A DNA stretch of 64,000 nucleotides from BD2-11 clade cluster bacterium bin43 (GCA_002238605.1 MPMR01000004.1:62001-126000); one strand, 5' to 3'. Positions 26,896-38,335 are shown, counted from the stretch's first letter. Program-made: numbers and translations. The notes: generated by a model not told the origin, from the letters alone.

Positions 26896-27405
26896 CTACC
26901 TGCTCAGGTGCAGCGTCAACCCCAGCATGAATTCGGTGATGGGCCCCCCTCCCGCTGACGCAGGGTCTCCCTCGATCGACAGGAGCAGCCCGAGGCCGAG
27001 CGCGGCCCCCACGCCCGCCGCCAGCCAGGTGCGGGTCTGGTTCAACTCTCGGCGGGAGATGGCCTCGATGTCGGATACCGCGAAGGAAACCGGATCCGTC
27101 GTCACCGACCCCAACTCCGGGAGCAAATCGAGGCGCCCGGCGTCCCGGTCGACCACGGTGCCTTCGACCTGCGTCCTCCTCTCCAGTTGCGCGGGGAGTC
27201 GGTCGACGGCCTGATCGAACACGCGCAAGCGCACCGCTTCGCCCGGCGCCACGGTCTCCACCCCCACCTGGGTATAGCTGTAGCAGCCGGTCGCGAGTGG
27301 AAGTGCGAGCGGGAGAAGCAGCGTGGCGACTCGCGGCAGCCTGCCGGGGAAGGCGCAGCGGCGTCGCGATGTTCGGACCGGGTTCCGACGATTCAGGGGC
27401 AACAT
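26896..27405 (-). CDS. Small lipoprotein of unknown function, paralogue A
   Basis: 169 residues. A long basic N-region precedes a hydrophobic core and the lipobox L-A-T-G-C41. The mature part starts C-Y-S-Y-T-Q-V-G-V-E-T-V-A-P-G-E-A-V-R-L, matching the start of the lipoprotein at 37588 (C-F-S-Y-S-T-V-P-L-E-T-V-A-P). A predicted all-beta middle section with T-V-V-D-R-D-A-G-R-L follows, then a glycine-rich hydrophobic segment (WLAAGVGAALGLGLLLS) that could be a membrane hairpin. It is convergent with the LeuA-like gene and divergent from 27737. I do not recognise the family. Confidence 0.75.
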   Translation of the reverse strand: MLPLNRRNPVRTSRRRCAFPGRLPRVATLLLPLALPLATGCYSYTQVGVETVAPGEAVRLRVFDQAVDRLPAQLERRTQVEGTVVDRDAGRLDLLPELGSVTTDPVSFAVSDIEAISRRELNQTRTWLAAGVGAALGLGLLLSIEGDPASAGGGPITEFMLGLTLHLSR

Positions 27406-27736
27406 CCGTACGAAGGCCCTCGGGTTTTGAGTCGGTCAAGCGGGTTTGGAGCGCAATATCAGCGAGCACCTGCGCACAGGGCTGCGGGGGAAAACGGGAC
27501 ACGGACCGGCCGTTCCACCCGTCCAAATGTAATGTCGCGTCCGAGGAATGTCGCGATTGGGCGAGGCACCCCGTCCGCAGGGCGTGCGCAACACTTCAAC
27601 TTCCCTCGTTGTCCCCAAGGATAACCTGCCGCGTGCTGCGGAGCCCGTTCCACGGCGCTCATTTCCCGCCGAGCAGTCCTCGCCGCCGCAGCCAAGCCAA
27701 AGGCCAAACCCTACGCCTCAAAGGAGTTCAACCGAC
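27406..27736. other. Intergenic region between divergent small genes
   Basis: 331 bases with no supported gene. It holds the leaders of two divergent genes and a short direct repeat: AATGTCGCG at 27531-27539 and again at 27547-27555, 16 bases apart start to start. The function of the repeat is unknown. A clear ribosome-binding site (AAGGAG) lies at the right end for the gene at 27737. Confidence 0.4.
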
Positions 27737-28129
27737 ATGTCGCGATCCATCGCCACCGCCCTCGCCGTGCTGCTGATCCCAGCCTCCGCCACCGCGCTCT
27801 CGGCCCAGAATCCAACTGATTTCGCGGCCGTGCTCGGAGCCTGGGAGATGACCCTGGAAACGCCGCGCGGCAGCATTACCCAGACGCTGACCTTCGCCGC
27901 CGAGGGCGACCAGCTGGAAGGCACGCTCACCGCGCCCAACGGAAGTGTCGAGCTTCAGGAGGTCGCCTTCCAGGACGGCACGCTGACCTTTCGGGTAACG
28001 CGCAACATGCGCAATCGCCAGATTGCCCAGAGCTTCACCGCCACCATCGACGGCGACCAGATGACAGGCACCATCTCCGGCGGCCGGGGTGGAGGGCGGG
28101 AATTCACCGCCATGCGCTCCACCACCTGA
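27737..28129 (+). CDS. Small secreted lipocalin-like beta protein, unknown function
   Basis: 130 residues. A signal peptide ends A-L-S-A-Q. The remainder consists of alternating strands: G-A-W-E-M-T-L, I-T-Q-T-L-T-F, D-Q-L-E-G-T-L-T and F-T-A-T-I-D-G-D-Q-M-T-G-T-I-S-G. The G-x-W opening and repeated G-D-x-[LM]-x-G-T turns resemble the small lipocalin-like domains often found beside secreted hydrolases in Gemmatimonadota and Acidobacteriota. No catalytic residues are evident. The start is set by AAGGAG ten bases before the ATG at 27737. The next gene starts 126 bases later. Confidence 0.8.
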   Translation: MSRSIATALAVLLIPASATALSAQNPTDFAAVLGAWEMTLETPRGSITQTLTFAAEGDQLEGTLTAPNGSVELQEVAFQDGTLTFRVTRNMRNRQIAQSFTATIDGDQMTGTISGGRGGGREFTAMRSTT

Positions 28130-28255
28130 CCGCCGCCGGGCGCGCGCGACCGCCCGTTTCGCGTTAGCATCCCTTCCACGACATCGCTCCGTCGCCGCGC
28201 CCTTGCGGCGGTGGGCAGCGACCGGAACCGGGATGCACAACGCGGGAGGAAAACC

Positions 28256-29548
28256 ATGGCCGGGCTGTCACGACGCGCGTTCGTGGGGGCAGGCGCGACC
28301 GGGGCCGCCGGCGTCTGGCTGACGGGTTGCGGCCAGAGCACGCCGCAGGCCGATGACGGCGCACCCCCGGCCCGACCGGACGACGCTCCCCTCGCCCGAC
28401 CGGACGGGGTCGACGACCCGGCATGGGCCCATGTACGGGCGGCCTTCAACCTCGAGGCCGGCATCGCCTACATGAACAACGCCGGCCTGGGCATGCCTCC
28501 CGGGAGCGTCGCGCGCGCCGTCGCCGACGGGTACCAGGCGGTCTCGCGCGAACCCCGGCGGGCCACCGGCGCACTCCGCGAACTCGTCGCCGGGCGGGTC
28601 CGTCCCGGCGTCGCGGCCTTTCTGGGAGCCGACGTGGACGAGCTCTCCCTGACCCGCAACGCCACCGAGGCGCTGCACCTCAGTGCCGCCGGCTTCGACC
28701 TGCGCCCCGGCGACGAGGTCGTCTTCACCACCCAGGAGCATCCGGCCGGCCGCCGTCCCTGGCAGCTGCGGGCCGCCCGCGACGGCATCGCGACCCGGGA
28801 AGTGTTCATTCCCAGCCCCCTGCCCGGCCCCGACCAGGTCGTCGAGGCCTTCGAGGCCGCGCTCACCCCCCGCACCCGGGTGGTCGCCTTCTGCCATGTC
28901 ACCCGGGGCGGGCACCTATATCCGGTCCGCAGGCTCGCGGCCCTCGCGCGCGACCGCGGCATCCTCACCCACGTGGACGGCGCGCAGGCCGTGGGCATGT
29001 TCCCGATCGACCTGCACGCCCTGGGGTGCGACACCTATTCGGCCAGCCTGCACAAGTGGTTCCTGGGCCCCATGGGCACCGGTTTCCTATACGTGCGCGC
29101 GGGCGCGAGAGAGAGCATCCGGTCCGCCTTCGCCTACGACGCCACCCCCGACAACCCGGCGTTCGAGCCCCCCGGCACCAACGATCTGCCGGTCCGTGCC
29201 GCGCTGGCCGCTTCCCTGGCGTTCATGGAACAGGTGGGCATCGACCGCATCGAAGCCCGCACGCGCTTCCTCTCCGACTACCTGAAGGAACGGCTCGCGG
29301 GGATGCCGGGAGCCCGCCTCGTCAGCGGTGCGACCCGCGAGACCAGCGGTCCCGCATCGACCATCTTCGAGATGGACGGCGTCGACGCCGTCGCCTCGGT
29401 GCCGGTCATTGCCGAACGAGCCTCCATCCACATCGACGAACATCGCCGCGACGGTCACGAGGCCATCCGTGTTTCCACGCACGTGTACAACACCGCGGCG
29501 GAGATCGACCGCCTCGTCGAAGCGCTCGCGGGCCTGCGGCCGGCGTAG
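28256..29548 (+). CDS. Tat-exported class V aminotransferase-fold protein
   Basis: 430 residues. The N-terminus has S-R-R-A-F-V-G-A-G followed by a hydrophobic stretch and L-T-G-C, i.e. a Tat signal with a lipobox. The body is a class V PLP enzyme of the isopenicillin-N epimerase/cysteine desulfurase group: Y-M-N-N-A-G-L-G-M at the start, TTQEHPAGRRPW, AFCHVTRGGHLYPVRRLA, HVDGAQAVGMFPIDL, and the Schiff-base lysine K267 in SASLHKWFLGPMGTGF. Exported, lipid-anchored PLP enzymes are rare because PLP is made in the cytoplasm; Tat export would carry the folded holoenzyme. The ATG is preceded by GGGAGGAAAACC. Substrate unknown. Confidence 0.9.
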   Translation: MAGLSRRAFVGAGATGAAGVWLTGCGQSTPQADDGAPPARPDDAPLARPDGVDDPAWAHVRAAFNLEAGIAYMNNAGLGMPPGSVARAVADGYQAVSREPRRATGALRELVAGRVRPGVAAFLGADVDELSLTRNATEALHLSAAGFDLRPGDEVVFTTQEHPAGRRPWQLRAARDGIATREVFIPSPLPGPDQVVEAFEAALTPRTRVVAFCHVTRGGHLYPVRRLAALARDRGILTHVDGAQAVGMFPIDLHALGCDTYSASLHKWFLGPMGTGFLYVRAGARESIRSAFAYDATPDNPAFEPPGTNDLPVRAALAASLAFMEQVGIDRIEARTRFLSDYLKERLAGMPGARLVSGATRETSGPASTIFEMDGVDAVASVPVIAERASIHIDEHRRDGHEAIRVSTHVYNTAAEIDRLVEALAGLRPA

Positions 29549-29590
29549 GCCGGGACCGGCCATCGTGCGCGGGCCGCCTCCGTCCCTGCC

Positions 29591-31525
<1,935 letters not shown>

Positions 31526-31684
31526 TGGCGATGCCCGGGGTTTCGCTGTAGAATCAAGGCTGCGGGGTTGTCTCCGTCTGGGTTGGGGTATGCCCCCGGG
31601 GAAGGTACCCGCCGGCGGAGAATCTTCGAGCACACCGCACTCGCCGCGAGCGGGCGGGTCAGGCAGAGAAGCGGGGACGACGGC

Positions 31685-34225
31685 ATGAGAGTATTCGCAT
31701 CGATCGCGGTTGTGGCGGGCATCGGGATGGCGGCTGCCGGCACGGGCGATTCCGGGCCCGTAACCTCGACGTTCCATCCCGGCAACGCGGATGGGATCGC
31801 GCGAATCCTGGCGGACAACGCGTCAGGACCTGCCGGCGAGGCCCTCTCTCCAGCTCGGGCGGGGAACGCGTCCGGCGCCGCTCACCTGCCCGCAGCCACG
31901 CTCACCGAAGTCGTTCAGCGCTACTGCCAGGTCTGCCACAACGACGCGCTCCTCACCGGCAACATGTCCCTCGCCGGCTTCGACATCGACAACCTGGCCG
32001 CGCGCGCCGAGACCGTGGAGAGGATGATCCTCAAGCTGCGCGCGGGGATGATGCCCCCACCGGGGATGCCCCGCCCGGCCGGCGACACGCTCGAGCTGCT
32101 GGTCACCACGCTCGAGGATCGCATGGACGCCGCTTTCGCGGCGAACCCCAATCCCGGCGCCCGCTCCTTCCAGCGCCTGAACCGCGCCGAGTACGAACGC
32201 TCGGTCAGGGACCTGCTCGATCTCGACATCGACGCCGGCGAATACCTCCCGCTCGACACCAAGAGCGCGAACTTCGACAACATCGCCGACGCCCAGATGC
32301 TCTCGCCCACCCTGCTCGAAGCCTACCTGAACGGGGCCAGCGACATCGCGCGGCTGGCGCTGGGCGACGCAGCCGCCACCGCGAGCGAGACCCAGTACCA
32401 GGTCTCCCGCTGGGCTTCGCAGACCGAGCGGGTCGAGGGCGCGCCCTACGGAACGCGCGGCGGCCTCAGCGTCGAACACAACTTCCCGGCCGACGGTGAA
32501 TACGTCTTCCGCGTCTCCTTCCACCACGAAACCACCGGCACCCTGGTCGGCAACGGGCGCAACGCGCTCCACACCGACGAATCCCCGGAACAGCTCGAGA
32601 TCTCCATCGACGGCGAGCGGGTGGCGGTCCTCGAATTGGACCGCTGGATGCACGTCTCCGACCCGGACGGCGTCAACATGCGCACCGAACCGGTGTTCGT
32701 GCGCTCCGGCAACCACCGGGTGACCGCCGCCTTCCTCAAGCACGCGGAAGGCCCGGTTCAGGACCTCATCTCCCCGCACGACTGGTCGCTCGCGAGCACC
32801 GCCATCGCCGGCACCTACGGCCTGCTGGCGCTGCCGCACCTGCGCGATCTGGTCATCGGCGGCCCCTTCAACCCCACCGGGGTGTCGGAGACCGCCAGCC
32901 GGCGGGCCATCTTCACCTGCCGGCCCACCGACCCCTCCGAAGAGACCGCCTGCGCGACCGAGATCATCTCCCGGCTGGGGCAGAAGGCGTTCCGGCGGCC
33001 GCTGGTCGACGAGGACATGACGGCGCTGATGGCGTTCTTCCGCACCGGCGCCGACGAGGGCGGTTTCGAGGCGGGTATCGGCACCGCACTCGAAGCCATC
33101 CTCGCGAGCCCGCACTTCGTCTTCCGGTTCGAGGAGCCGCCTGAGAGCACGCGTGCCGACGGAGGCTACCGGATCCGCGACATCGACCTCGCCGCGCGCC
33201 TGTCCTTCTTCCTCTGGGGCACCTCCCCGGACGAGGAACTGATGGAGCTGGCGGTGGCAGATCGGCTGTCGGATCCGGCGGTGCTCGACGCCCAGGTGAC
33301 GCGCATGCTGGCCGATCCGCGCGCGGAGGCGCTGGGCACGCGCTTCGCGGCTCAGTGGCTGCGTCTCCAGGATCTCGAAAAGATCAATCCGGACGTCCGC
33401 CTGCAGCCCGATTTCTACCAGCAGCTGCGCGAGTCGATGCACCGCGAGACCGAGCTCTTCTTCTATAATCTGGTTCGGGAGGACCGCAGCGTCTTCGACC
33501 TGTACCGCGCGGACTACACCTTCGTTGACGAGCGACTGGCGCGGCACTACGGCATCCCGGATGTCGCCGGCGACCACTTCCGCCAGGTTGAGTACCCGGA
33601 CGAGAACCGGCGTGGGCTTTTCGGCCACGGCAGCATTCTGACCCTCACCTCGCACGCCGGGCGCACCTCGCCGGTGCTGCGGGGCAAGTGGGTCATGGAG
33701 GTGCTGCTCGGCACTCCGCCCCCCCCTCCGCCGCCGGGCGTACCCGATCTCGAGGAGACCGAGGAATCGGAGGGTGGCCGCATGCTCACCACCCGCGAGC
33801 GCATGGCAATGCACGCCGCCAACCCGGTGTGCAACGCCTGTCACCAGTTCATGGACCCGATCGGCCTCGCTCTCGACAACTTCGGGGTCTCCGGCAAGTG
33901 GCGCATTCGCGAAAACGGCATGCCGCTCGACACCCGGGGGACGTTCTACGACACGACGCCGGTCTCGAGTCCGACCGAGCTGCAGCAGGCACTGCTCAAG
34001 CGTCCGGAACCCCTGATCCGCACGTTCACCGCCAACCTGATGGCCTACGCTCTGGGACGGCGGGTCGAGTACTACGATCAGCCCCGCATCCGGGCCATCG
34101 TGCGCGAGGCCGAGCAACAGGACTACCGCATCTCGGCGTTCATCCGGGGCGTCATCGAAAGCGATGCCTTCCAGATGAGCGGACCGGAGCCCGCGGTCGC
34201 GGAAAGTCAGGGAGAGTCCCGATGA
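31685..34225 (+). CDS. DUF1592-type multidomain c-type cytochrome, cassette copy 2
   Basis: 846 residues, the longest of the complete copies because of a longer stretch between the signal peptide and the first haem motif (C81-Q-V-C-H85). The domain order is as in copy 1: DUF1587 (FQRLNRAEYERSVRDLL), the binding-like beta region (VEHNFPADGEYVFRVSF), DUF1595 (GQKAFRRPLVDEDMTALMAF), DUF1592 (ALEAILASPHFVFRFEEPPE), DUF1588 with a seven-proline run, a second motif C716-N-A-C-H720, and DUF1585. The start at 31685 has only a weak GGGGA upstream and was chosen for the signal peptide (VFASIAVVAGIGMAAAG). DUF1552 begins 104 bases after the stop. Confidence 0.92.
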   Translation: MRVFASIAVVAGIGMAAAGTGDSGPVTSTFHPGNADGIARILADNASGPAGEALSPARAGNASGAAHLPAATLTEVVQRYCQVCHNDALLTGNMSLAGFDIDNLAARAETVERMILKLRAGMMPPPGMPRPAGDTLELLVTTLEDRMDAAFAANPNPGARSFQRLNRAEYERSVRDLLDLDIDAGEYLPLDTKSANFDNIADAQMLSPTLLEAYLNGASDIARLALGDAAATASETQYQVSRWASQTERVEGAPYGTRGGLSVEHNFPADGEYVFRVSFHHETTGTLVGNGRNALHTDESPEQLEISIDGERVAVLELDRWMHVSDPDGVNMRTEPVFVRSGNHRVTAAFLKHAEGPVQDLISPHDWSLASTAIAGTYGLLALPHLRDLVIGGPFNPTGVSETASRRAIFTCRPTDPSEETACATEIISRLGQKAFRRPLVDEDMTALMAFFRTGADEGGFEAGIGTALEAILASPHFVFRFEEPPESTRADGGYRIRDIDLAARLSFFLWGTSPDEELMELAVADRLSDPAVLDAQVTRMLADPRAEALGTRFAAQWLRLQDLEKINPDVRLQPDFYQQLRESMHRETELFFYNLVREDRSVFDLYRADYTFVDERLARHYGIPDVAGDHFRQVEYPDENRRGLFGHGSILTLTSHAGRTSPVLRGKWVMEVLLGTPPPPPPPGVPDLEETEESEGGRMLTTRERMAMHAANPVCNACHQFMDPIGLALDNFGVSGKWRIRENGMPLDTRGTFYDTTPVSSPTELQQALLKRPEPLIRTFTANLMAYALGRRVEYYDQPRIRAIVREAEQQDYRISAFIRGVIESDAFQMSGPEPAVAESQGESR

Positions 34226-34329
34226 CGACAACCATATGCTGCTCGCGCGATCACGAGCCACGCAGTCGGCCCCGGAGGGCCGTGCGATAAGACAGCTGAC
34301 CGACAGTCATACCACGAGTGGAGACCTCG

Positions 34330-35751
34330 ATGCACTTCATTACCGGAAAGCACATCCCCCGGCGCACCTTCCTGCGGGGCGTGGGCGCCACCGTCGCGCT
34401 GCCCATGCTCGACGCCATGATCCCCGCGGGCCGCACCTGGTCGAGGGCGGCCCGCAACGACGATCCCACCCGGCTCATCGCCATCGAGATCGTCCACGGG
34501 TCGGCCGGCGCCAACGAGTGGGGAGCCACCCAGAACCTCTGGTCTCCCGCCACCACGGGGAGCGACTTCGAGCTGGGCCCCAGTTCGCTCGCCCCCCTGG
34601 AGCGCTACCGCGACTACCTCACCATCTTCAGCAACACCGATGTCGCGAACGCCGAAGCCTACCAGCCCAAGGAGATCGGTGGTGACCACTTCCGGTCGAG
34701 CGCCGTCTTCCTCACGCAGGCCCACCCCAAGCAGACCGAAGCCTCGGATGTCTATGTCGGCACCTCGCTCGACCAGCTGCACGCGCAGCGCTTCGGGCAG
34801 GACACGCCGATCCCGTCCATGCAGCTCTGCATCGAAAACGTGGATCAGGCCGGCGGATGCGCCTACGGCTACGCATGCGTTTACACCGACACCATCAGCT
34901 GGGCCTCCCCGACCGAGCCGCTGCCGATGATCCGCGATCCGCGCATCGCCTTCGACCAGCTCTTCGGCGCGGGCGGGACCGCGGAGGAGCGAGCCGCCCG
35001 GCGCCGCACCAGCCGCAGCATCCTCGACTGGATCGCCCGCGACGTGGCCCGTCTGAAGCAGGAGCTCCGGCCCTCGGATCGGCAGCGCATCGACCAGTAC
35101 CTGGAGAACGTGCGCGAGATCGAGCGCCGGATCGAGCGCATCGAGGCGCACAACAGCAGCGGCGAGGAGAGGGAGCTCCCCGAAGCCCCTGCCGGGGTCC
35201 CGGACTCCTTCACCGAGCACGTCGAAACGATGTTCGACCTGCAGGCGCTCGCCTTCGCCTCCGACATGACGCGCGTCTTCTCCTTCAAGCTGGGGCGGGA
35301 CGCGTCTTCGCGGGTGTATCCCGAGAGCGGCACCGACAAGCCCTTCCACCCGGCGTCGCATCACGGCGGGAGCCCGGAGGGCGTTGTCGACTTCGCCACC
35401 ATCAACAAGTACCACGTGAGCATGCTGCCCTACCTCATGGACCGCCTGCGCGAGAACATGGAAGGCGACACGCACCTGCTCGACAAGACCATGATCGTCT
35501 ACGGCTCGCCCATGGCCGACGGGAACCTGCACAACCACCGCAGGTGCCCGCTGATCACGCTGGGCGGGGCCAACGGCAGGCTCCAGGGCAACCTGCATCT
35601 GAAGGCTCCCGACGCCACGCCCATGGCCAACGTCATGCTGAGCCTTCTGCACGCGCTGGGACACGACGACATGACCAGTTTCGGCGACAGCACGAGCGCA
35701 TTCCCCCTGGGGATGTCCGGCACAGCCGCCGCCCAAAGCAGCTCCCGATAG
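34330..35751 (+). CDS. DUF1552 Tat-exported protein, cassette copy 2
   Basis: 473 residues, the same length as copy 1. The N-terminus is MHFITGKHIPRRTFLRG (twin arginine). Conserved blocks match copy 1 almost word for word: GGDHFRSSAVFLTQAHP, YVGTSLDQLHAQRFGQ, PSMQLCIENVDQAGGCAYGY, ALAFASDMTRVFSFKLGRD and IVYGSPMADGNLHNH. One difference is FHPASHHGGSPEGVVDFATI, where copies 2 and 3 have a His pair that copy 1 lacks. The ATG at 34330 follows GTGGAGACCTCG. A GTG at 34318 would add four residues and is less likely. The ankyrin gene starts 28 bases after the stop. Confidence 0.92.
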   Translation: MHFITGKHIPRRTFLRGVGATVALPMLDAMIPAGRTWSRAARNDDPTRLIAIEIVHGSAGANEWGATQNLWSPATTGSDFELGPSSLAPLERYRDYLTIFSNTDVANAEAYQPKEIGGDHFRSSAVFLTQAHPKQTEASDVYVGTSLDQLHAQRFGQDTPIPSMQLCIENVDQAGGCAYGYACVYTDTISWASPTEPLPMIRDPRIAFDQLFGAGGTAEERAARRRTSRSILDWIARDVARLKQELRPSDRQRIDQYLENVREIERRIERIEAHNSSGEERELPEAPAGVPDSFTEHVETMFDLQALAFASDMTRVFSFKLGRDASSRVYPESGTDKPFHPASHHGGSPEGVVDFATINKYHVSMLPYLMDRLRENMEGDTHLLDKTMIVYGSPMADGNLHNHRRCPLITLGGANGRLQGNLHLKAPDATPMANVMLSLLHALGHDDMTSFGDSTSAFPLGMSGTAAAQSSSR

Positions 35752-35779
35752 CGAGCGCATCCCGATGGAGAGGAAGGCG

Positions 35780-37534
35780 ATGACACAGCTCCCGCGCACG
35801 ATGGCCACGCTGACTCTGACCCTCCTGGTCCTGGCTGCCGCGCCGCCGCCGGACTCCCCCGTCGCCGACGCCGCCATGCGGGGCGACCTCGCGGGGGTTC
35901 GCGCGCTGATCAACCAGGGTGCCGACGTCAACGGTGCCCAGGGCGATGGCATGACCGCGCTGCACTGGGCGGCCGAGAACGGCAGCGGGGCCACCGCCGA
36001 ACTGCTCCTGAATGCCGGAGCGAACCTGTCCGCCGTCACCCGGCTGGGCGGCTACACCCCGTTGCACCTGGCCGCCAAGGCGGGAAGCGCGGAAGTCGTG
36101 CATGCGTTCCTGAACGCCGGAGCGAATCCGCGCGCCACCACCACCACCGGGGGCGTCACCGCGCTGCACTTCGCCGCCGCCGCCGGCAGTGGGGAAGCGG
36201 TCAAGGCGCTGATCGACCATGGCGCCGACCCGAACGCGGTGGAATCCGCCTGGGGGCAGACGCCCCTCATGTTCGCGGCGGCGGCCGACCGCGCCGGAGC
36301 CATCCACGCCCTCATGGACGGCGGGGCGGATCCGTCAATCACCGCCCGCGTGATCGACATCGCGGCTCGCGACGATGAGGACCGGGAGGCGCAGCGCCGC
36401 CGCGACGAGCGGGTTGCGGCCCTCCAGCAGCTGCAGGGCGGGAGCGGTGGCGGGCGCCCGGCCCAGCCCGATCCCACGGTCAGCACCCTCCTGAACCCGG
36501 ACGAGCCGCCGCCGTCGCTGGCGCGTGACCGCAACCGGACCGTGCCCCAGCCGCTCTCCCACGCGGACCTGGTCGGACACTACGGCGGGCTGACCGCGCT
36601 GCTGATGGCCGTGCGCGACGGCCGGCGCGCCGCCGCCGAGGCACTCCTGGACCGGGGCGCCGACATCGACCGGGTGAGCGCCGGAGACCAGACCAGCCCG
36701 CTACTCATGGCAACCCTGAACGGGCACTTCGACCTGGCCAGAGTCCTTTTCGACCGCGGCGCCGACATCACCCTGGCGAGCGACGCGGGAGCGACCCCGC
36801 TGTACGCAGTACTCAACACCCAGTGGATCCCCAAGTCACGGCATCCGCAGCCGACCGACTACTCGCAGCAGGAGACCAACTACCTGGAGTTGATGGAGAC
36901 TCTCCTCGAGGCTGGCGCGGACCCCAACGTGCGCCTCCACAAGACCCTGTGGTACACGGAGTTCGGCCGCAGCTTCCTGAGCGTCGACCGGATGGGCGCG
37001 ACGCCCTTCTGGCGTGCGGCGTTCGCGCTGGACGTCACGGCCATGAAGCTGCTGGTCGCGCACGGGGCCGATCCCCACATCCCCACGGTAAACGCCCCGC
37101 GGCGCTTCCGCCGCGGCGGCCGTACCGACATGTCCGGGCTGCCCCCTGTCCCGATCGGCGGACCGGGTTCCTGGCCCATCCACGCGGCGTCGGGCATCAC
37201 CTACGGCGAAGGCTTCGCCGCCAATGTGCACCGCCACGTGCCCGAGGCGTGGGTTCCCGCCGTACACTATCTGGTCGAGGAACTGGGCGCCGACGTAAAC
37301 GCCCGCGACCGCAACGGCTACAACGCCGTGCACCACGCCGCCGCCCGGGGCGACAACGAGTTGATCCTGTACCTGGTCAGCCAGGGCGCCGACGTCACCG
37401 CCGTGAGCCGGAGCGGCCAGACCACCGCCGACATGGCCAACGGTCCGGTACAACGCATCCTGCCCTTCCCGGAGACCGTCGAACTGCTCGAGTCGCTCGG
37501 ATCCCACAACAACAACAACTGTGTAGCCTGCTGA
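35780..37534 (+). CDS. Secreted ankyrin-repeat protein ending in CVAC, cassette copy 2
   Basis: 584 residues with a short signal peptide and the shared mature start P-P-D-S-P-V-A-D-A-A-M-R-G-D. Two ankyrin blocks are again present, but the linker is Gly/Pro/Gln-rich instead of acidic. The segment around PIHAASGITYGEGFAANV leads to H484-R-H486, matching the His pairs of the other two copies. The closing section T-A-D-M-A-N-G-P-V-Q-R-I-L-P-F-P-E is also shared. The protein ends H-N-N-N-N-C-V-A-C. The start at 35780 follows GAGAGGAAGGCG; an upstream in-frame ATG at 35765 contains that site and was not used. A lipoprotein gene follows after 53 bases. Confidence 0.92.
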   Translation: MTQLPRTMATLTLTLLVLAAAPPPDSPVADAAMRGDLAGVRALINQGADVNGAQGDGMTALHWAAENGSGATAELLLNAGANLSAVTRLGGYTPLHLAAKAGSAEVVHAFLNAGANPRATTTTGGVTALHFAAAAGSGEAVKALIDHGADPNAVESAWGQTPLMFAAAADRAGAIHALMDGGADPSITARVIDIAARDDEDREAQRRRDERVAALQQLQGGSGGGRPAQPDPTVSTLLNPDEPPPSLARDRNRTVPQPLSHADLVGHYGGLTALLMAVRDGRRAAAEALLDRGADIDRVSAGDQTSPLLMATLNGHFDLARVLFDRGADITLASDAGATPLYAVLNTQWIPKSRHPQPTDYSQQETNYLELMETLLEAGADPNVRLHKTLWYTEFGRSFLSVDRMGATPFWRAAFALDVTAMKLLVAHGADPHIPTVNAPRRFRRGGRTDMSGLPPVPIGGPGSWPIHAASGITYGEGFAANVHRHVPEAWVPAVHYLVEELGADVNARDRNGYNAVHHAAARGDNELILYLVSQGADVTAVSRSGQTTADMANGPVQRILPFPETVELLESLGSHNNNNCVAC

Positions 37535-37587
37535 CCCCGGGGGAGTCCGACTGAAGGGTCTTCAGACACCGCAGAAGGAGCAATCTC

Positions 37588-38097
37588 ATGAGTGAAGCCA
37601 CGTATGTCCTGCGCCCGTGCCTCAAGCTCACGGCCATGTCGGTGCTTCTCCTCGCCGTCGGAGGGTGCTTCTCCTACTCGACGGTGCCGCTGGAGACGGT
37701 CGCGCCCGACCAGCAGGCACGCCTTGTCCTCGACCAGGAGGCCTTCGGTCGCGTGATGAACCAGGCGGCCATGGAAGGGTTCCCGGTCCAGATGATGAAC
37801 CTTTCAGGCAACCGCATCAGCGGCCGCGTGGCGGGCGTTTCGTCCGACGCGCTCACCATCCAGTTGCGTGGCGCCGGCGCGTCGGTGTTGAGCACCCAGG
37901 TGGCAACCGGCGCGATTCAGGAAGTCGCAGTCCGGCAGTTCGACCGCACCAACACCATCATCACCGTTGGCGGGAGCGTGGCCGCTTTTTCACTCATGAT
38001 CCAGGGCGGCGTGTTTCCGGGCGGCACGCAGGGCACCGGTGACGTGGATCCGGAAAACATGATCGGCTTGCGTCTCTTTTCCATCTCCGTGCCTTGA
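37588..38097 (+). CDS. Small lipoprotein of unknown function, paralogue B
   Basis: 169 residues, the same length as paralogue A at 26896. The lipobox is V-G-G-C27 and the mature start is C-F-S-Y-S-T-V-P-L-E-T-V-A-P. A beta-rich region (ISGRVAGVSSDALTIQLRG) resembles an LSM/Hfq-like or LamG-like small barrel by eye but is not assignable. A glycine-containing hydrophobic segment follows (TVGGSVAAFSLMIQGG). The ribosome-binding site is AAGGAG. It sits between cassette 2 and SusC copy 2 on the same strand. Confidence 0.78.
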   Translation: MSEATYVLRPCLKLTAMSVLLLAVGGCFSYSTVPLETVAPDQQARLVLDQEAFGRVMNQAAMEGFPVQMMNLSGNRISGRVAGVSSDALTIQLRGAGASVLSTQVATGAIQEVAVRQFDRTNTIITVGGSVAAFSLMIQGGVFPGGTQGTGDVDPENMIGLRLFSISVP

Positions 38098-38299
38098 CGA
38101 CGACCCGCGGTCTGGCCATGCGGCGTTGTTTCTGACCGGCCGCGCAGCACGACGAAAAGGTCACCCCTTGCGCGTCACGCGAAGGGACTTCATTCTGATC
38201 GGGTTGCGCCCGGACGCTGGGCAGGATTGTCTGTGCCTCACGAGCGTGGACTCGTTTCCTGGCCGGTTCCGGAGGGGGGGGTTGAGGGGATTTTAAACC

Positions 38300-38317
38300 G
38301 GTGGCGGGAACGCCACC
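38300..38317 (+). promoter_or_regulatory. Stable hairpin immediately before the SusC copy 2 ribosome-binding site
   Basis: GGTGGCG at 38300-38306 pairs perfectly with CGCCACC at 38311-38317 around a GGAA tetraloop. GAGGAGG starts four bases later and the ATG is at 38336. The hairpin could protect the mRNA 5' end or tune initiation. The A/T-rich patch just before it (ATTTTAAAC at 38290-38298) may be part of a promoter, but no matching -35 is seen. Confidence 0.45.
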
Positions 38318-38335
38318 ACAGAGGAGGAGCGTGTT

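Noticed and set aside
27531-27555. Direct repeat AATGTCGCG twice as an operator
   Set aside because: Nine bases only, no symmetry and no second site; kept only as a note in the intergenic entry.
31549-31554. TAGAAT as promoter -10 for cassette 2
   Set aside because: The base pattern is good but nothing like a -35 lies at 16-18 bases upstream and the gene start is 131 bases away.
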